From Alkalimonas cellulosilytica (GTDB lineage: Bacteria; Pseudomonadota; Gammaproteobacteria; Enterobacterales; Alteromonadaceae): 64,000 nucleotides of DNA. The position numbers and the translations under genes were made by a program. Below are positions 22,956-31,275 of this stretch, one piece after another. How positions within the stretch are numbered: the first letter of the stretch is position 1; each line of letters opens with the position of its first letter. The notes under the pieces are model-generated. The model was not told where the DNA came from and did no database searches. It saw only the letters and a program-made list of their open reading frames with translations. The stretch is taken from the NCBI RefSeq assembly GCF_036325985.1, contig NZ_JAUHLI010000004.1, positions 62,001 to 126,000 of the forward strand. The letters are read 5' to 3'.

Positions 22956-24809
22956 TTAGCTCCGGTTACCCTGATAGCGAAACTTCAGGTATTTCTGGGC
23001 GTTGCTCAGCACCTGAAAGGCCTCTTTTAAATTGCGCCGCTCAAAGTCCGACAGCCGCTCTGGTGATAGCTGATTATCCGGCGCTTCACCGGCTTCCAGC
23101 GCCAGGGCCTGATGGCGGATGCGGGCCATGGCAATGACTTCCAGCGCATCGCGTAAATCTTCACCACGTCCTGGCGGTAACAGTTTGGCCTTGATAATGG
23201 CTCGGAGCCTGGCAAACGAATTGCTTTCGTTGCAGCCGATGGCCAGGGCATGCAGCCGGATCAGATCGGCCACCGGTGCCGTGCCGCGCCGTTTGATATT
23301 CAACGAATTATTTTGCCGGCCATCCTTTTCCATCACAAAATCTTTGAAAAAACCAAGGGGTGGCGTGCGCTGCAGAGCATTGCGCGCCATCGATGCCAGA
23401 AACAACGGATGTTTGGGGGCCAGTTGGGCAATGGTACGGTTTAACTGTTCGGCCCATTCTGTCTTGCCCCAGACGCCAGCCAGATCAAAGAAAATGGAGC
23501 TGTGCAGCAAGCGTTCGGCACTCGGTGCCGTGATCCAGTCGCGAAAATACTGCTGCCAAACCCGCAGTGGCTGTCGCCACTTTTGATTGGTGGCCATGAT
23601 GTCGCCAGTGCAATAGGCATAGCCACAGGCATCCAGACCATCGCAGACAAACTGAGCCAATTGCCGGAAATAAGCATCGTGCTGCTCTGGCACAAAATCA
23701 TCGTGTAAAATCAGCGCATTGTCCTGATCAGTCACTATCAGTTGTTCTTCACGCGCCATCGAGCCGAGCGCCAAAAAGCAATAGGGTACCGGCGGCGGGC
23801 CAAGCTCTGCTTCTGCCAGCTCCAGCAAGCGTTGTTTGAAGCTGCGGCCTATCAGCGCCATGGCGCTGCCTATCATATGGGAGTTGGCATCCTCGTTCAC
23901 CATACGGACAAAGCAAGCGCGGACATCCGGCACCAGAGCGGCCAGCTCGTTGACCGACTGCTGGCGGAAGATACTGCTGACTACAAAGAGGCTGTTTTTC
24001 GACTCGTAACGGATAATATCGGATATGGCAATCACCCCAAGCGGCTGCCCTTGTTGTAATACCGGCAAATGATGCACATTGTGGCGCAGCATCAGCAGCA
24101 TGGCCTCGAACACAAACTGATGATGTGAAATGCTAATCAGCTCCGTGGTCATGATGTCGCGTACCGGGGTTTCAAACGGCAACCCCGGTGCTACCAGGCG
24201 GTTACGCAGGTCACGGTCGGTCAGGATACCGGCCATCTGCTGCTCTGCCATCACCAGCAAGGACGAGACGCCGGCCTCTTGCATGGCCATGGCGGCGTCA
24301 CGGGCATTGCTGTTGATGTCCAGTAGCACAGGAGCTCTGCTGATCAGGGTACTGACTTTCGATGTCATCAGCTCGTTGGCATCGGCACGGCGATGAGGAG
24401 TATTCTTGCGCCGCTCTTCATCGCTGATTTCGACATAATCGGCAAAAAAGTCGCTTTGCTCGCACAGCTGGTCGAAGTGATCAGCCGGGATCAGGTACAG
24501 CAGAGTATCTTCCAGCGCTGTGGCCGGGAAGCGGACTTTGCGGTTGCGCAGCAGGCCCTGCTCAGCAAAGAGACCGCCCTCACTGAGCCGGTTGTACAGC
24601 TCGCCGGTACGGCGAAAGGTTTCTACCGCGCCACTGCGGATCACATAAAGCGCATCCAAGGACTGGCCAAACTGCAGGATGGGGCTGCCGGCTTTGAAAT
24701 AGCAGACATCGGTGGCGCTGGCTACCTGCAGCAGCAGATCCTCCGGCAGCTCTTTAAAGGGCGAATGCCGTTTTAGGAATTCCAGAATTTCAATGTGTTC
24801 AATCTGCAT
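22956..24809 (-). CDS. cNMP-binding/CBS/DUF294 nucleotidyltransferase-like protein
   Basis: 617 residues with four parts: a cyclic-nucleotide-binding-like domain (about 10-120), a CBS pair (about 150-275) with I-L-T-D-R-D-L-R-N-R and V-I-A-I-S-D-I, a DUF294 nucleotidyltransferase-like domain (about 305-450) with the G-S-M-A-R-E-E-Q and T-D-Q-D-N-A motif of the GlnD type, and a C-terminal helical DUF294_C domain. Proteins of this build are thought to sense nucleotides and regulate partners; the reaction is not established. It is in an operon with the exonuclease downstream and 80 bp after the BCCT transporter gene. Confidence 0.83.
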   Translation of the reverse strand: MQIEHIEILEFLKRHSPFKELPEDLLLQVASATDVCYFKAGSPILQFGQSLDALYVIRSGAVETFRRTGELYNRLSEGGLFAEQGLLRNRKVRFPATALEDTLLYLIPADHFDQLCEQSDFFADYVEISDEERRKNTPHRRADANELMTSKVSTLISRAPVLLDINSNARDAAMAMQEAGVSSLLVMAEQQMAGILTDRDLRNRLVAPGLPFETPVRDIMTTELISISHHQFVFEAMLLMLRHNVHHLPVLQQGQPLGVIAISDIIRYESKNSLFVVSSIFRQQSVNELAALVPDVRACFVRMVNEDANSHMIGSAMALIGRSFKQRLLELAEAELGPPPVPYCFLALGSMAREEQLIVTDQDNALILHDDFVPEQHDAYFRQLAQFVCDGLDACGYAYCTGDIMATNQKWRQPLRVWQQYFRDWITAPSAERLLHSSIFFDLAGVWGKTEWAEQLNRTIAQLAPKHPLFLASMARNALQRTPPLGFFKDFVMEKDGRQNNSLNIKRRGTAPVADLIRLHALAIGCNESNSFARLRAIIKAKLLPPGRGEDLRDALEVIAMARIRHQALALEAGEAPDNQLSPERLSDFERRNLKEAFQVLSNAQKYLKFRYQGNRS

Positions 24810-24889
24810 GGTCGGCAGCGCCCGGCTCAGAGGTCAGGTTAGGAGCACCATGATACGTCGGTGCCCCTGCCCATGACCAGTGGAGTTGG

Positions 24890-26527
24890 TTAAACTTTGC
24901 CGGGCCTGGGCTCGGACATCAGCCCCTTCACCACAGCGATGCAAGCCACCAGCAAGACAATGGTAAAGGGAAAACCGGTCGATACTGCCATGGCCTGCAA
25001 GGCGACCAGGCCACCACCCAGGATCAGTGCTATGGCGACCAGCCCCTCAAAGGTACACCAGAACACCCGCTGCGGGGTCGGCGCATTGACTTTGCCGCCA
25101 GCGGCGATGGTATCAATCACCAAAGAACCGGAGTCGGACGAGGTGATAAAAAATACCACCACCAGAATAATGGCAATAAAGGAGGTGACCTGAGCCCAGG
25201 GCATAAAGTCCAGCATGCTGAACAGCTGCAGTGGTAAATCGGCCGAGGCAGCAGCCTCATAGCCATGATCGACCACCTGACGGATGGCGGTGCCACCAAA
25301 CACCGACATCCAGAGCACGCAGGCCAATGAAGGGATCAGCAGCACAGACACTAAGAACTCACGCACCGAGCGACCGCGGGATACCCGCGCGATAAACATG
25401 CCAACAAAAGGCGACCAGGAAATCCACCAGGCCCAGTAAAAGGCAGTCCAGCCTTGGGCGAAGTTAGCATCTTCCCGGCCAATCGGGTTGGCCAGGGCCG
25501 GCAGATGTTGCAGGTAGGCGGCCAGGTTGCTGACAAAGCCGGTTAAGATAGCTACGGTTGGCCCGACAATAATCACAAACAGCATCAACAGCGCCGCCAG
25601 GGTCATATTGATTTCCGAAAGGCGTTTCACACCGGCTTCCAGGCCCGCCAACACCGAAATCAACGCAATCAGCGTAATGCCAATCACCAGCAGCACCTGC
25701 ATGGCGGTATCCTGCGGCAGGCCAAACAGGTAATTCAGGCCGGCACTGGCCTGGGAGGCACCCAGGCCAAGCGAGGTGGCCAGGCCAAATAAGGTGGCAA
25801 AGACTGCGAGAATATCAATGACATGGCCAGGCCAACCCCAGACCCGCTCACCGAGCAGTGGGTAGAAGACGGAGCGCATGGTCAGCGGCAGGCCTTTGTT
25901 AAAGGAGAATAAGGCCAGACCAAGCGCCAGCACTGCATAAATGGCCCAGGGGTGCAGTGCCCAGTGGTAGATGGTGGCCGCCATGCCAAGGCGCTCGGCG
26001 GCTGCGGCATCGCCACCAGCCCCGGCCAGTGGCGCCCAGTCGGTACGCACACCGTCCTCGAAACTGGTACCGCCATAGGCGCTGCTAAAATGCGACAACG
26101 GCTCCGAGACACCATAAAACATCAGACCGATGCCCATACCGGCGGCAAACAGCATGGAAAACCAGCCGAGGTAACCAAAATCAGGCGTGGCTTCGGTTCC
26201 ACCCAGCCGCACTTTGCCAAGCGGTGATACAATCAGCACCAGACAGAGCAGTACAAAGATATTGGCTGCGCTGATAAAGAACCAGTCCAGATTGGACGTG
26301 AGCCAGCCGCGCATGCTGGCAAACAAGGGCTCGGCCTGGCTGTGAAATACAATGGTCAACAGTACAAACACAATTACGGAAAGGCCTGAGATTAAAAATA
26401 CCCGGTTGTGGATATCCAGGCCAAAAGGACCTACCTTGACCACAATGTTGTCCTGGCCTATCTGGTAGTCGGTATCAATGGGGTTGACCTCGCCATCCGG
26501 CTTCATCGGGTCACTTGGATCTGCCAT
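24890..26527 (-). CDS. BCCT-family transporter (betaine/choline/carnitine type)
   Basis: 545 residues with twelve hydrophobic helices and BCCT signatures. G-M-G-I-G-L-M-F-Y-G-V-S-E-P is near 130, and the conserved Trp-rich helix A-F-Y-W-A-W-W-I-S-W-S-P-F-V-G-M-F-I-A-R is near 370. The family imports trimethylammonium compounds such as glycine betaine, driven by Na+ or H+. GTG at 26530 and ATG at 26527 are both possible; ATG fits the AGGAG spacing. It is preceded by a strong terminator after the porin gene, so it either depends on readthrough or has its own promoter. Confidence 0.85.
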   Translation of the reverse strand: MADPSDPMKPDGEVNPIDTDYQIGQDNIVVKVGPFGLDIHNRVFLISGLSVIVFVLLTIVFHSQAEPLFASMRGWLTSNLDWFFISAANIFVLLCLVLIVSPLGKVRLGGTEATPDFGYLGWFSMLFAAGMGIGLMFYGVSEPLSHFSSAYGGTSFEDGVRTDWAPLAGAGGDAAAAERLGMAATIYHWALHPWAIYAVLALGLALFSFNKGLPLTMRSVFYPLLGERVWGWPGHVIDILAVFATLFGLATSLGLGASQASAGLNYLFGLPQDTAMQVLLVIGITLIALISVLAGLEAGVKRLSEINMTLAALLMLFVIIVGPTVAILTGFVSNLAAYLQHLPALANPIGREDANFAQGWTAFYWAWWISWSPFVGMFIARVSRGRSVREFLVSVLLIPSLACVLWMSVFGGTAIRQVVDHGYEAAASADLPLQLFSMLDFMPWAQVTSFIAIILVVVFFITSSDSGSLVIDTIAAGGKVNAPTPQRVFWCTFEGLVAIALILGGGLVALQAMAVSTGFPFTIVLLVACIAVVKGLMSEPRPGKV

Positions 26528-26560
26528 CACTGCTTCTCCTGGTTTTCATTGTTGTTGTGG

Positions 26561-26594
26561 TATAAAAAGCAAAGGCCTGAGTCAGGCCTTTGCT
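26561..26594 (-). terminator. Rho-independent terminator after the porin gene
   Basis: AGCAAAGGCCTG / CAGGCCTTTGCT is a 12-bp stem with a 3-nt loop, followed on the minus strand by TTTTTATA. It is the strongest terminator in the window and lies between the porin and BCCT genes. Confidence 0.88.
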
Positions 26595-26601
26595 GGGCAG
26601 G

Positions 26602-27915
26602 CTAGAAATAATAGCCAATATTGATGTTAAAGCGCCGCTCGGTGTCGTTGCTGTCACCGGAGGCAGAGCCGCCAACAAAGGGCTGGTTGCGGGCATGTAC
26701 TAAATCGAAGTAAGTAAAGAAGCCGCCTGCTGCTACCGAGAAACCGGTGACATTCATCCAGGTGTCGGCGGTATTATCCGACTTGTCATACACCAGGCCG
26801 TAATTGTTGTAAAACTGCATCCAGGTGACCGGCCCCCATTCGATGGGCAGGCTGTAAGCCAGGTTGACGGTACTGGTTTTGGCTTTGGCGGCAATGCTGT
26901 CAAAAAAAGCGTAACTACCTACCGCCATGCGATCCATACCATCGACATTGTAGCGATACTCACCATGTTGCAACTGCAGATTCCAGCGATCAAAGTGGCT
27001 GTTCAGGTGGACTGCCCAAGCGTTGTAGTCGCCGGCCCGGTGTAAGCCATCATGCAAACCGCCATGCAGGGCGGACACACCCACTTCGGTGGTGATCCCT
27101 TCTCGGTGTTCAAAATGATAGGCAAAACGGCCGGATAGGGTGTTGTACTCTCCCAGCGGCTGAGCCGGATCATCATAAATGCCATCGCCAGGTAATCGGA
27201 AACCGACTACATCGTAGGAATAGCGATCGGCCCGGCTGCTGACATAGCCATCGACCCCGCCCAGTTCATCATTTTTGAAAAAGGCCAGATCCAGCTGCCA
27301 GTTGTCTTTGATGCGGCGCTTAAACAAGATGCCTAAATCGTGATCATCTTCCAGCCCGATGTAGTAGTTGGTACTGAAAAAGTAATTGTGGGAGTTGTAG
27401 GGCCAGTTGCCAAAAGGTACCTGGGTAATGCCGGCCTGTACCTGCCAGTCTTCGTTCAGCTGATAGCCAACGTAGGCGTATTTCACCGCCGTCATGTAAT
27501 CGAAAAAGCGGATTTCGGCATTCAGCAGCACATCGCCGATGCTGCCGTTTAAATTCAAACGGAAAATATCAAAGGCAAAATCACCACCGCGGTTTTTATT
27601 GCCATCGCTGTACGAGGTATGGCTGTAGTTGGTGCGAATGGCCCCGCCCAATAAAATGCCATCGCTGCTGGCTTCAGCTGGTTCGAGGCTGGCCAGAGTA
27701 GAGGCTACCTCCGTACTGCTTTGTTCTACCTCTTCAATGCTCTGTTGTTGGGCTGCCAGTTGTTGTTCCTGCTGCTCAATTTTTTGCTCGAGCAGTTGCA
27801 GTTGTTGCTTTAACAGTTCCAGCTGCTGGCGCAGCTCATCCACATCGGAGGCGTGCAGGGTGAGGGGGCTAAAAACGAGGGCAAGACAAAGCGCCAGGCG
27901 ACTTTTACAGTGCAT
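26602..27915 (-). CDS. Outer-membrane porin with N-terminal coiled coil (DcaP/OprP-like)
   Basis: 437 residues from ATG 27915 (signal peptide 1-22, ending L-H-A-S). A Gln/Leu/Glu-rich coiled coil runs from about 24 to 65. A 16-strand-type barrel follows, with G-G-A-I-R-T-N-Y at its start and F-N-I-N-I-G-Y-Y-F at the C-terminus (terminal Phe). A periplasmic trimeric coiled coil before the barrel is typical of DcaP-like porins. The substrate is unknown; position before a BCCT transporter could mean uptake of the same small solute. An in-frame upstream ATG at 27960 would put 15 residues before the signal peptide and is rejected. Confidence 0.8.
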   Translation of the reverse strand: MHCKSRLALCLALVFSPLTLHASDVDELRQQLELLKQQLQLLEQKIEQQEQQLAAQQQSIEEVEQSSTEVASTLASLEPAEASSDGILLGGAIRTNYSHTSYSDGNKNRGGDFAFDIFRLNLNGSIGDVLLNAEIRFFDYMTAVKYAYVGYQLNEDWQVQAGITQVPFGNWPYNSHNYFFSTNYYIGLEDDHDLGILFKRRIKDNWQLDLAFFKNDELGGVDGYVSSRADRYSYDVVGFRLPGDGIYDDPAQPLGEYNTLSGRFAYHFEHREGITTEVGVSALHGGLHDGLHRAGDYNAWAVHLNSHFDRWNLQLQHGEYRYNVDGMDRMAVGSYAFFDSIAAKAKTSTVNLAYSLPIEWGPVTWMQFYNNYGLVYDKSDNTADTWMNVTGFSVAAGGFFTYFDLVHARNQPFVGGSASGDSNDTERRFNINIGYYF

Positions 27916-28039
27916 GGGGGTACCTGTTTGATCTAAATAAAGATTTGTATCAAAGATCATAGCTTAAATCTGGCAGGAACCCAAATTTGCCGCATAATTA
28001 GCAAAGTCATCCGTGTTTACATTCAGTGGGAAGTTCTCC

Positions 28040-30163
28040 ATGTCGACATTTGCATTTAAAACCATGCGCAGCCAAATATCCGTGATAGCAGGTAGTTGTT
28101 TGATCCTGGCGGTTGCCGCCAGCATTGGCTTGGGAGTGTTGTTGTCGCACCAGCTGTTTCAGTTTAACAGAACCAGTAGCACAGCCTTGTTTCAGCAAGA
28201 GGTGGAGCGCTCTTTAAGCAATCAATTGCAGGTACGGGCCGATGAAATTGAGCAGGTGATTATGACCTCGCTTGGCGTGGCGCAGGGGCTGGCTGATAGC
28301 ATGCAGTCGTTGATCCGATCCGGTGCTATGGCGCAACTAAGCAGAGATCATATCAGTGAGTTGGTGCATACGGCGATGTTAAACAATTTGCAAGCTGTGG
28401 GGGCATACATCGTGTGGGAGCCGAATGCCGTGGATCGGCGTGATGCTGAGTTTCGAGGTGAGGGACGCCACTCGACTGATGATGGTCAGTTTGGCCCTTA
28501 CTGGACCCGCGATCAGCGCAACCAGTTGGATCTGCGGCCTGTTACTACGACGGATCTATACAGTGAAACCCGTGATGCACAGGGCATGCGGCTGAATGAA
28601 TGGTATCTGTGCTCACGCGACCGTAAAGGTTCTTGCGTGATAGATCCTGCCGTTTGGGATGTGCAGGGGGTTCCTACGCTGATGACCTCCATCGTTCATC
28701 CGGTTTTAGTCAACGACCGTTTTGTTGGCATGGCTGGGGTGGATATTTCGATGGCCTTTTTGCGGCAATTGCTGGCTGATCTGGATCGCGAGCTGTATCG
28801 GGGGGAGGGCGATTTACGCATCATTTCCTACCGGGGGTTTTTGGTCGGTAGTACCCAAAGCCAGCAAGGGGTGGGAGAGCCTTTGGTCAGCCATGAATGG
28901 CAGCAGCTGCAACCTCTGGTCCGCGCCAGCTCTGCCAGTTTCCGCCAGCAGGGCGATGATTTTGTGGTCACAGTGCCTATTGCGCTCCGTACTTTTGAAA
29001 CGCCCTGGTTATTGGAATACAGAGTGCCTATGGCCACTGCCTTGGCAGATATGGTGCAACTGAACGATACATTAAGCAGCCGTTTTAACCAGAGTTTACT
29101 CTGGCAGGTGTTGCTGGGGGTTGCGGTTGCGTTGGCCGGCGCCGGGGTGCTTTATGTGGTGGCCGGGCGCCTGGCGAAACCGCTGCAGCAATTGACGGCT
29201 ATGGTGGAAAATCTGGCTCAGTCGGATGGTGATTTAACCCAGCGTATTGGTTTAAAACGGCATGATGAAATTGGTCACCTGGCCAAGGCGTTGGATCTGT
29301 TTCTGGAGAAAACGCACCAGATTGTGCGGGATACGGCTCAGCTGGTGCAAAAGCTGCAAGGTTCATCCACGGCCAGTGCCGATATTTCGCAGCGCACGCA
29401 TCAGGAGGTCGCCCAGCAACAGCGCTCGATTGAACAAGTGGCTACGGCTGTTACCGAGATGTCGAGTACCGCCTCGGAAGTGGCTTCACAGGCATCGTTA
29501 ACGGCGGAATCCGCCCAACAAGCGGCTGGTTCGGTACAGCAAGGCGATCAGGCAGTGGTGAGTACGGCGCAGGTGATTGGTGAGCTGGCACATAGCATGC
29601 AGCAGGCAGGGGCCATGATGAGTGAGCTGGAGCAGGCCAGCAGCAGCATCAACAGCATTGTGGAAGTGATCCGTAATATTTCAGAGCAAACCAACTTGCT
29701 GGCACTCAATGCTGCCATTGAAGCGGCCCGTGCTGGTGAGCAGGGGCGGGGCTTTGCTGTAGTGGCTGATGAGGTACGCAGCCTGGCATCCCGCACTCAG
29801 GACTCCACCGGTGAGATCCAACAACTAATTACAGAGCTGACCGGTAAAACTCAGGCGGTGGTGCAGGCGATGCAGCAAAATCAGCAGATGACGGAGCAGA
29901 CCCAGCAGCAAGCCAGTGCAGCTCAGCAAAAGCTGGAACTGGCGATAGAGGCTACTCACCGCATCAGCGATGCGGCTACTCAGATTGCCAGCGCTGCGGA
30001 AGAACAAAGCGTGGTGAGTGAGGACATCAGCAAGAATGTGGTTGAGATCAGCACAGCGGTTGCCAGCTTAAGCCAGGCCGCAACCGATGCGGCCGAACAA
30101 AGCCAACTGATTGCGGCCATTGCGCAGGATATTGATGCTCAGGTCAGCCGCTTTAAGTATTGA
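28040..30163 (+). CDS. Methyl-accepting chemotaxis protein with Cache sensor
   Basis: 707 residues from ATG 28040 (GGAAG upstream; GTG 28013 rejected). TM1 is at about 18-42. A periplasmic double-Cache domain (about 60-340) contains Y-I-V-W-E-P-N and D-R-K-G-S-C-V-I-D-P-A and the F-V-G-M-A-G-V-D-I-S strand. TM2 is near 350-375, followed by HAMP and the signalling domain with the hairpin E-Q-T-N-L-L-A-L-N-A-A-I-E-A-A-R-A-G-E-Q-G-R-G-F-A (about 550). It probably senses a small molecule directly in the periplasm. No chemotaxis partners are nearby, as usual for dispersed receptors. Confidence 0.87.
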   Translation: MSTFAFKTMRSQISVIAGSCLILAVAASIGLGVLLSHQLFQFNRTSSTALFQQEVERSLSNQLQVRADEIEQVIMTSLGVAQGLADSMQSLIRSGAMAQLSRDHISELVHTAMLNNLQAVGAYIVWEPNAVDRRDAEFRGEGRHSTDDGQFGPYWTRDQRNQLDLRPVTTTDLYSETRDAQGMRLNEWYLCSRDRKGSCVIDPAVWDVQGVPTLMTSIVHPVLVNDRFVGMAGVDISMAFLRQLLADLDRELYRGEGDLRIISYRGFLVGSTQSQQGVGEPLVSHEWQQLQPLVRASSASFRQQGDDFVVTVPIALRTFETPWLLEYRVPMATALADMVQLNDTLSSRFNQSLLWQVLLGVAVALAGAGVLYVVAGRLAKPLQQLTAMVENLAQSDGDLTQRIGLKRHDEIGHLAKALDLFLEKTHQIVRDTAQLVQKLQGSSTASADISQRTHQEVAQQQRSIEQVATAVTEMSSTASEVASQASLTAESAQQAAGSVQQGDQAVVSTAQVIGELAHSMQQAGAMMSELEQASSSINSIVEVIRNISEQTNLLALNAAIEAARAGEQGRGFAVVADEVRSLASRTQDSTGEIQQLITELTGKTQAVVQAMQQNQQMTEQTQQQASAAQQKLELAIEATHRISDAATQIASAAEEQSVVSEDISKNVVEISTAVASLSQAATDAAEQSQLIAAIAQDIDAQVSRFKY

Positions 30164-30170
30164 GTGAACT

Positions 30171-30203
30171 CCCCCTGAAGCTGAATTTCAGGGGGCTTAT
30201 ATT
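30171..30203. terminator. Bidirectional terminator between MCP and cysM
   Basis: CCCCCTGAA and TTCAGGGGG form a 9-bp stem with a short loop between two convergent genes, with T/A-rich flanks. Confidence 0.75.
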
Positions 30204-31083
30204 AATATATCCCGGACGACAGGTAGCGATCGCCGCGATCGCAGATGATGGCAACGATCACCGCATTGTCCAGCTGTTCAGCCAGTTGCAGCGCGGCATG
30301 GACGGCGCCACCGGAGCTGACACCGGCAAAAATACCTTCTTCGCGGGCCAGCCGGCGCATGGCGGTCAGCGCATCCTGCTGATCGATATCAATCACCCGA
30401 TCGACCCGCTTCTTGTCAAAAATACCCGGCAAATAGGCTTCCGGCCAGCGACGAATGCCGGGGATCTGGCTGCCTTCAGACGGCTGCAGGCCGACAATCT
30501 CAATGGCCGGATTTTGTTCTTTTAAGTAGCGTGATACTCCCATAATGGTACCGGTAGTGCCCATGCTGGAGACGAAATGGGTGATTTGCCCCTGGCTTTG
30601 CTGCCAGATCTCCGGGCCGGTACCGGCGTAATGGGCAGCCGGATTGTCCAGGTTGTTGAACTGATCCAGCACAATGCCCTGGCCCTCGCTTTGCATCTTC
30701 AGCGCCAAATCGCGGGCCCCTTCCATGCCTTGCTCTTTGCTGACTTCAATCAGCTCGGCACCATAGGCGCGCATGCCTGATTTGCGCTCTTCAGTGGCAT
30801 TGGCCGGCATGATCAGTGTCATGCGGTAGCCTTTAATGGCGGCGGCCATGGCCAGTGCAATGCCGGTATTGCCGCTGGTGGCTTCAATGATGCGATCGCC
30901 GGGTTGAATACGGCCACTGGCTTCAGCCTGCAGAATCATATTCAGCGCTGGTCGGTCTTTGACCGAACCTGCCGGATTGTTGCCCTCCAATTTCAGCAGT
31001 ACCGTGCTGTTGGTATGGTTGGCAAGTCGCTGTAAACGTACCAGTGGTGTTTGGCCGACGTAAGATTCGATGGTTGGAAACAT
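30202..31083 (-). CDS. cysM: Cysteine synthase B
   Basis: 293-residue PLP enzyme forming cysteine (or sulfocysteine) from O-acetylserine and sulfide or thiosulfate. The PLP lysine is Lys42 in N-P-A-G-S-V-K-D-R-P. The substrate loop T-S-G-N-T-G is at about 69-74 and the phosphate-binding G-T-T-G-T is near 175. CysM rather than CysK is favoured by the N-terminus (M-F-P-T-I-E-S-Y-V-G-Q-T-P-L-V-R-L) and the G-I-R-R-W-P-E-A-Y-L-P segment. It is convergent to the MCP gene and shares a terminator. Confidence 0.88.
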   Translation of the reverse strand: MFPTIESYVGQTPLVRLQRLANHTNSTVLLKLEGNNPAGSVKDRPALNMILQAEASGRIQPGDRIIEATSGNTGIALAMAAAIKGYRMTLIMPANATEERKSGMRAYGAELIEVSKEQGMEGARDLALKMQSEGQGIVLDQFNNLDNPAAHYAGTGPEIWQQSQGQITHFVSSMGTTGTIMGVSRYLKEQNPAIEIVGLQPSEGSQIPGIRRWPEAYLPGIFDKKRVDRVIDIDQQDALTAMRRLAREEGIFAGVSSGGAVHAALQLAEQLDNAVIVAIICDRGDRYLSSGIY

Positions 31084-31275
31084 GAGCAGACTCTCTTGGA
31101 TTGCAGGCGAACAGTGTAGCTTAAAAGCAGGCTTTGGAGCCAGTGACTATATTGACAATGGCTGTGAGCATAATGTTAGTCACTTAGTTTCATTTTTTAC
31201 AGCTATGTTCTATACCTTGTAAGCAGTAAGGATGTTTCAGTTCAGTTAAACATAGACTCAAAAGGAATGATCTTA

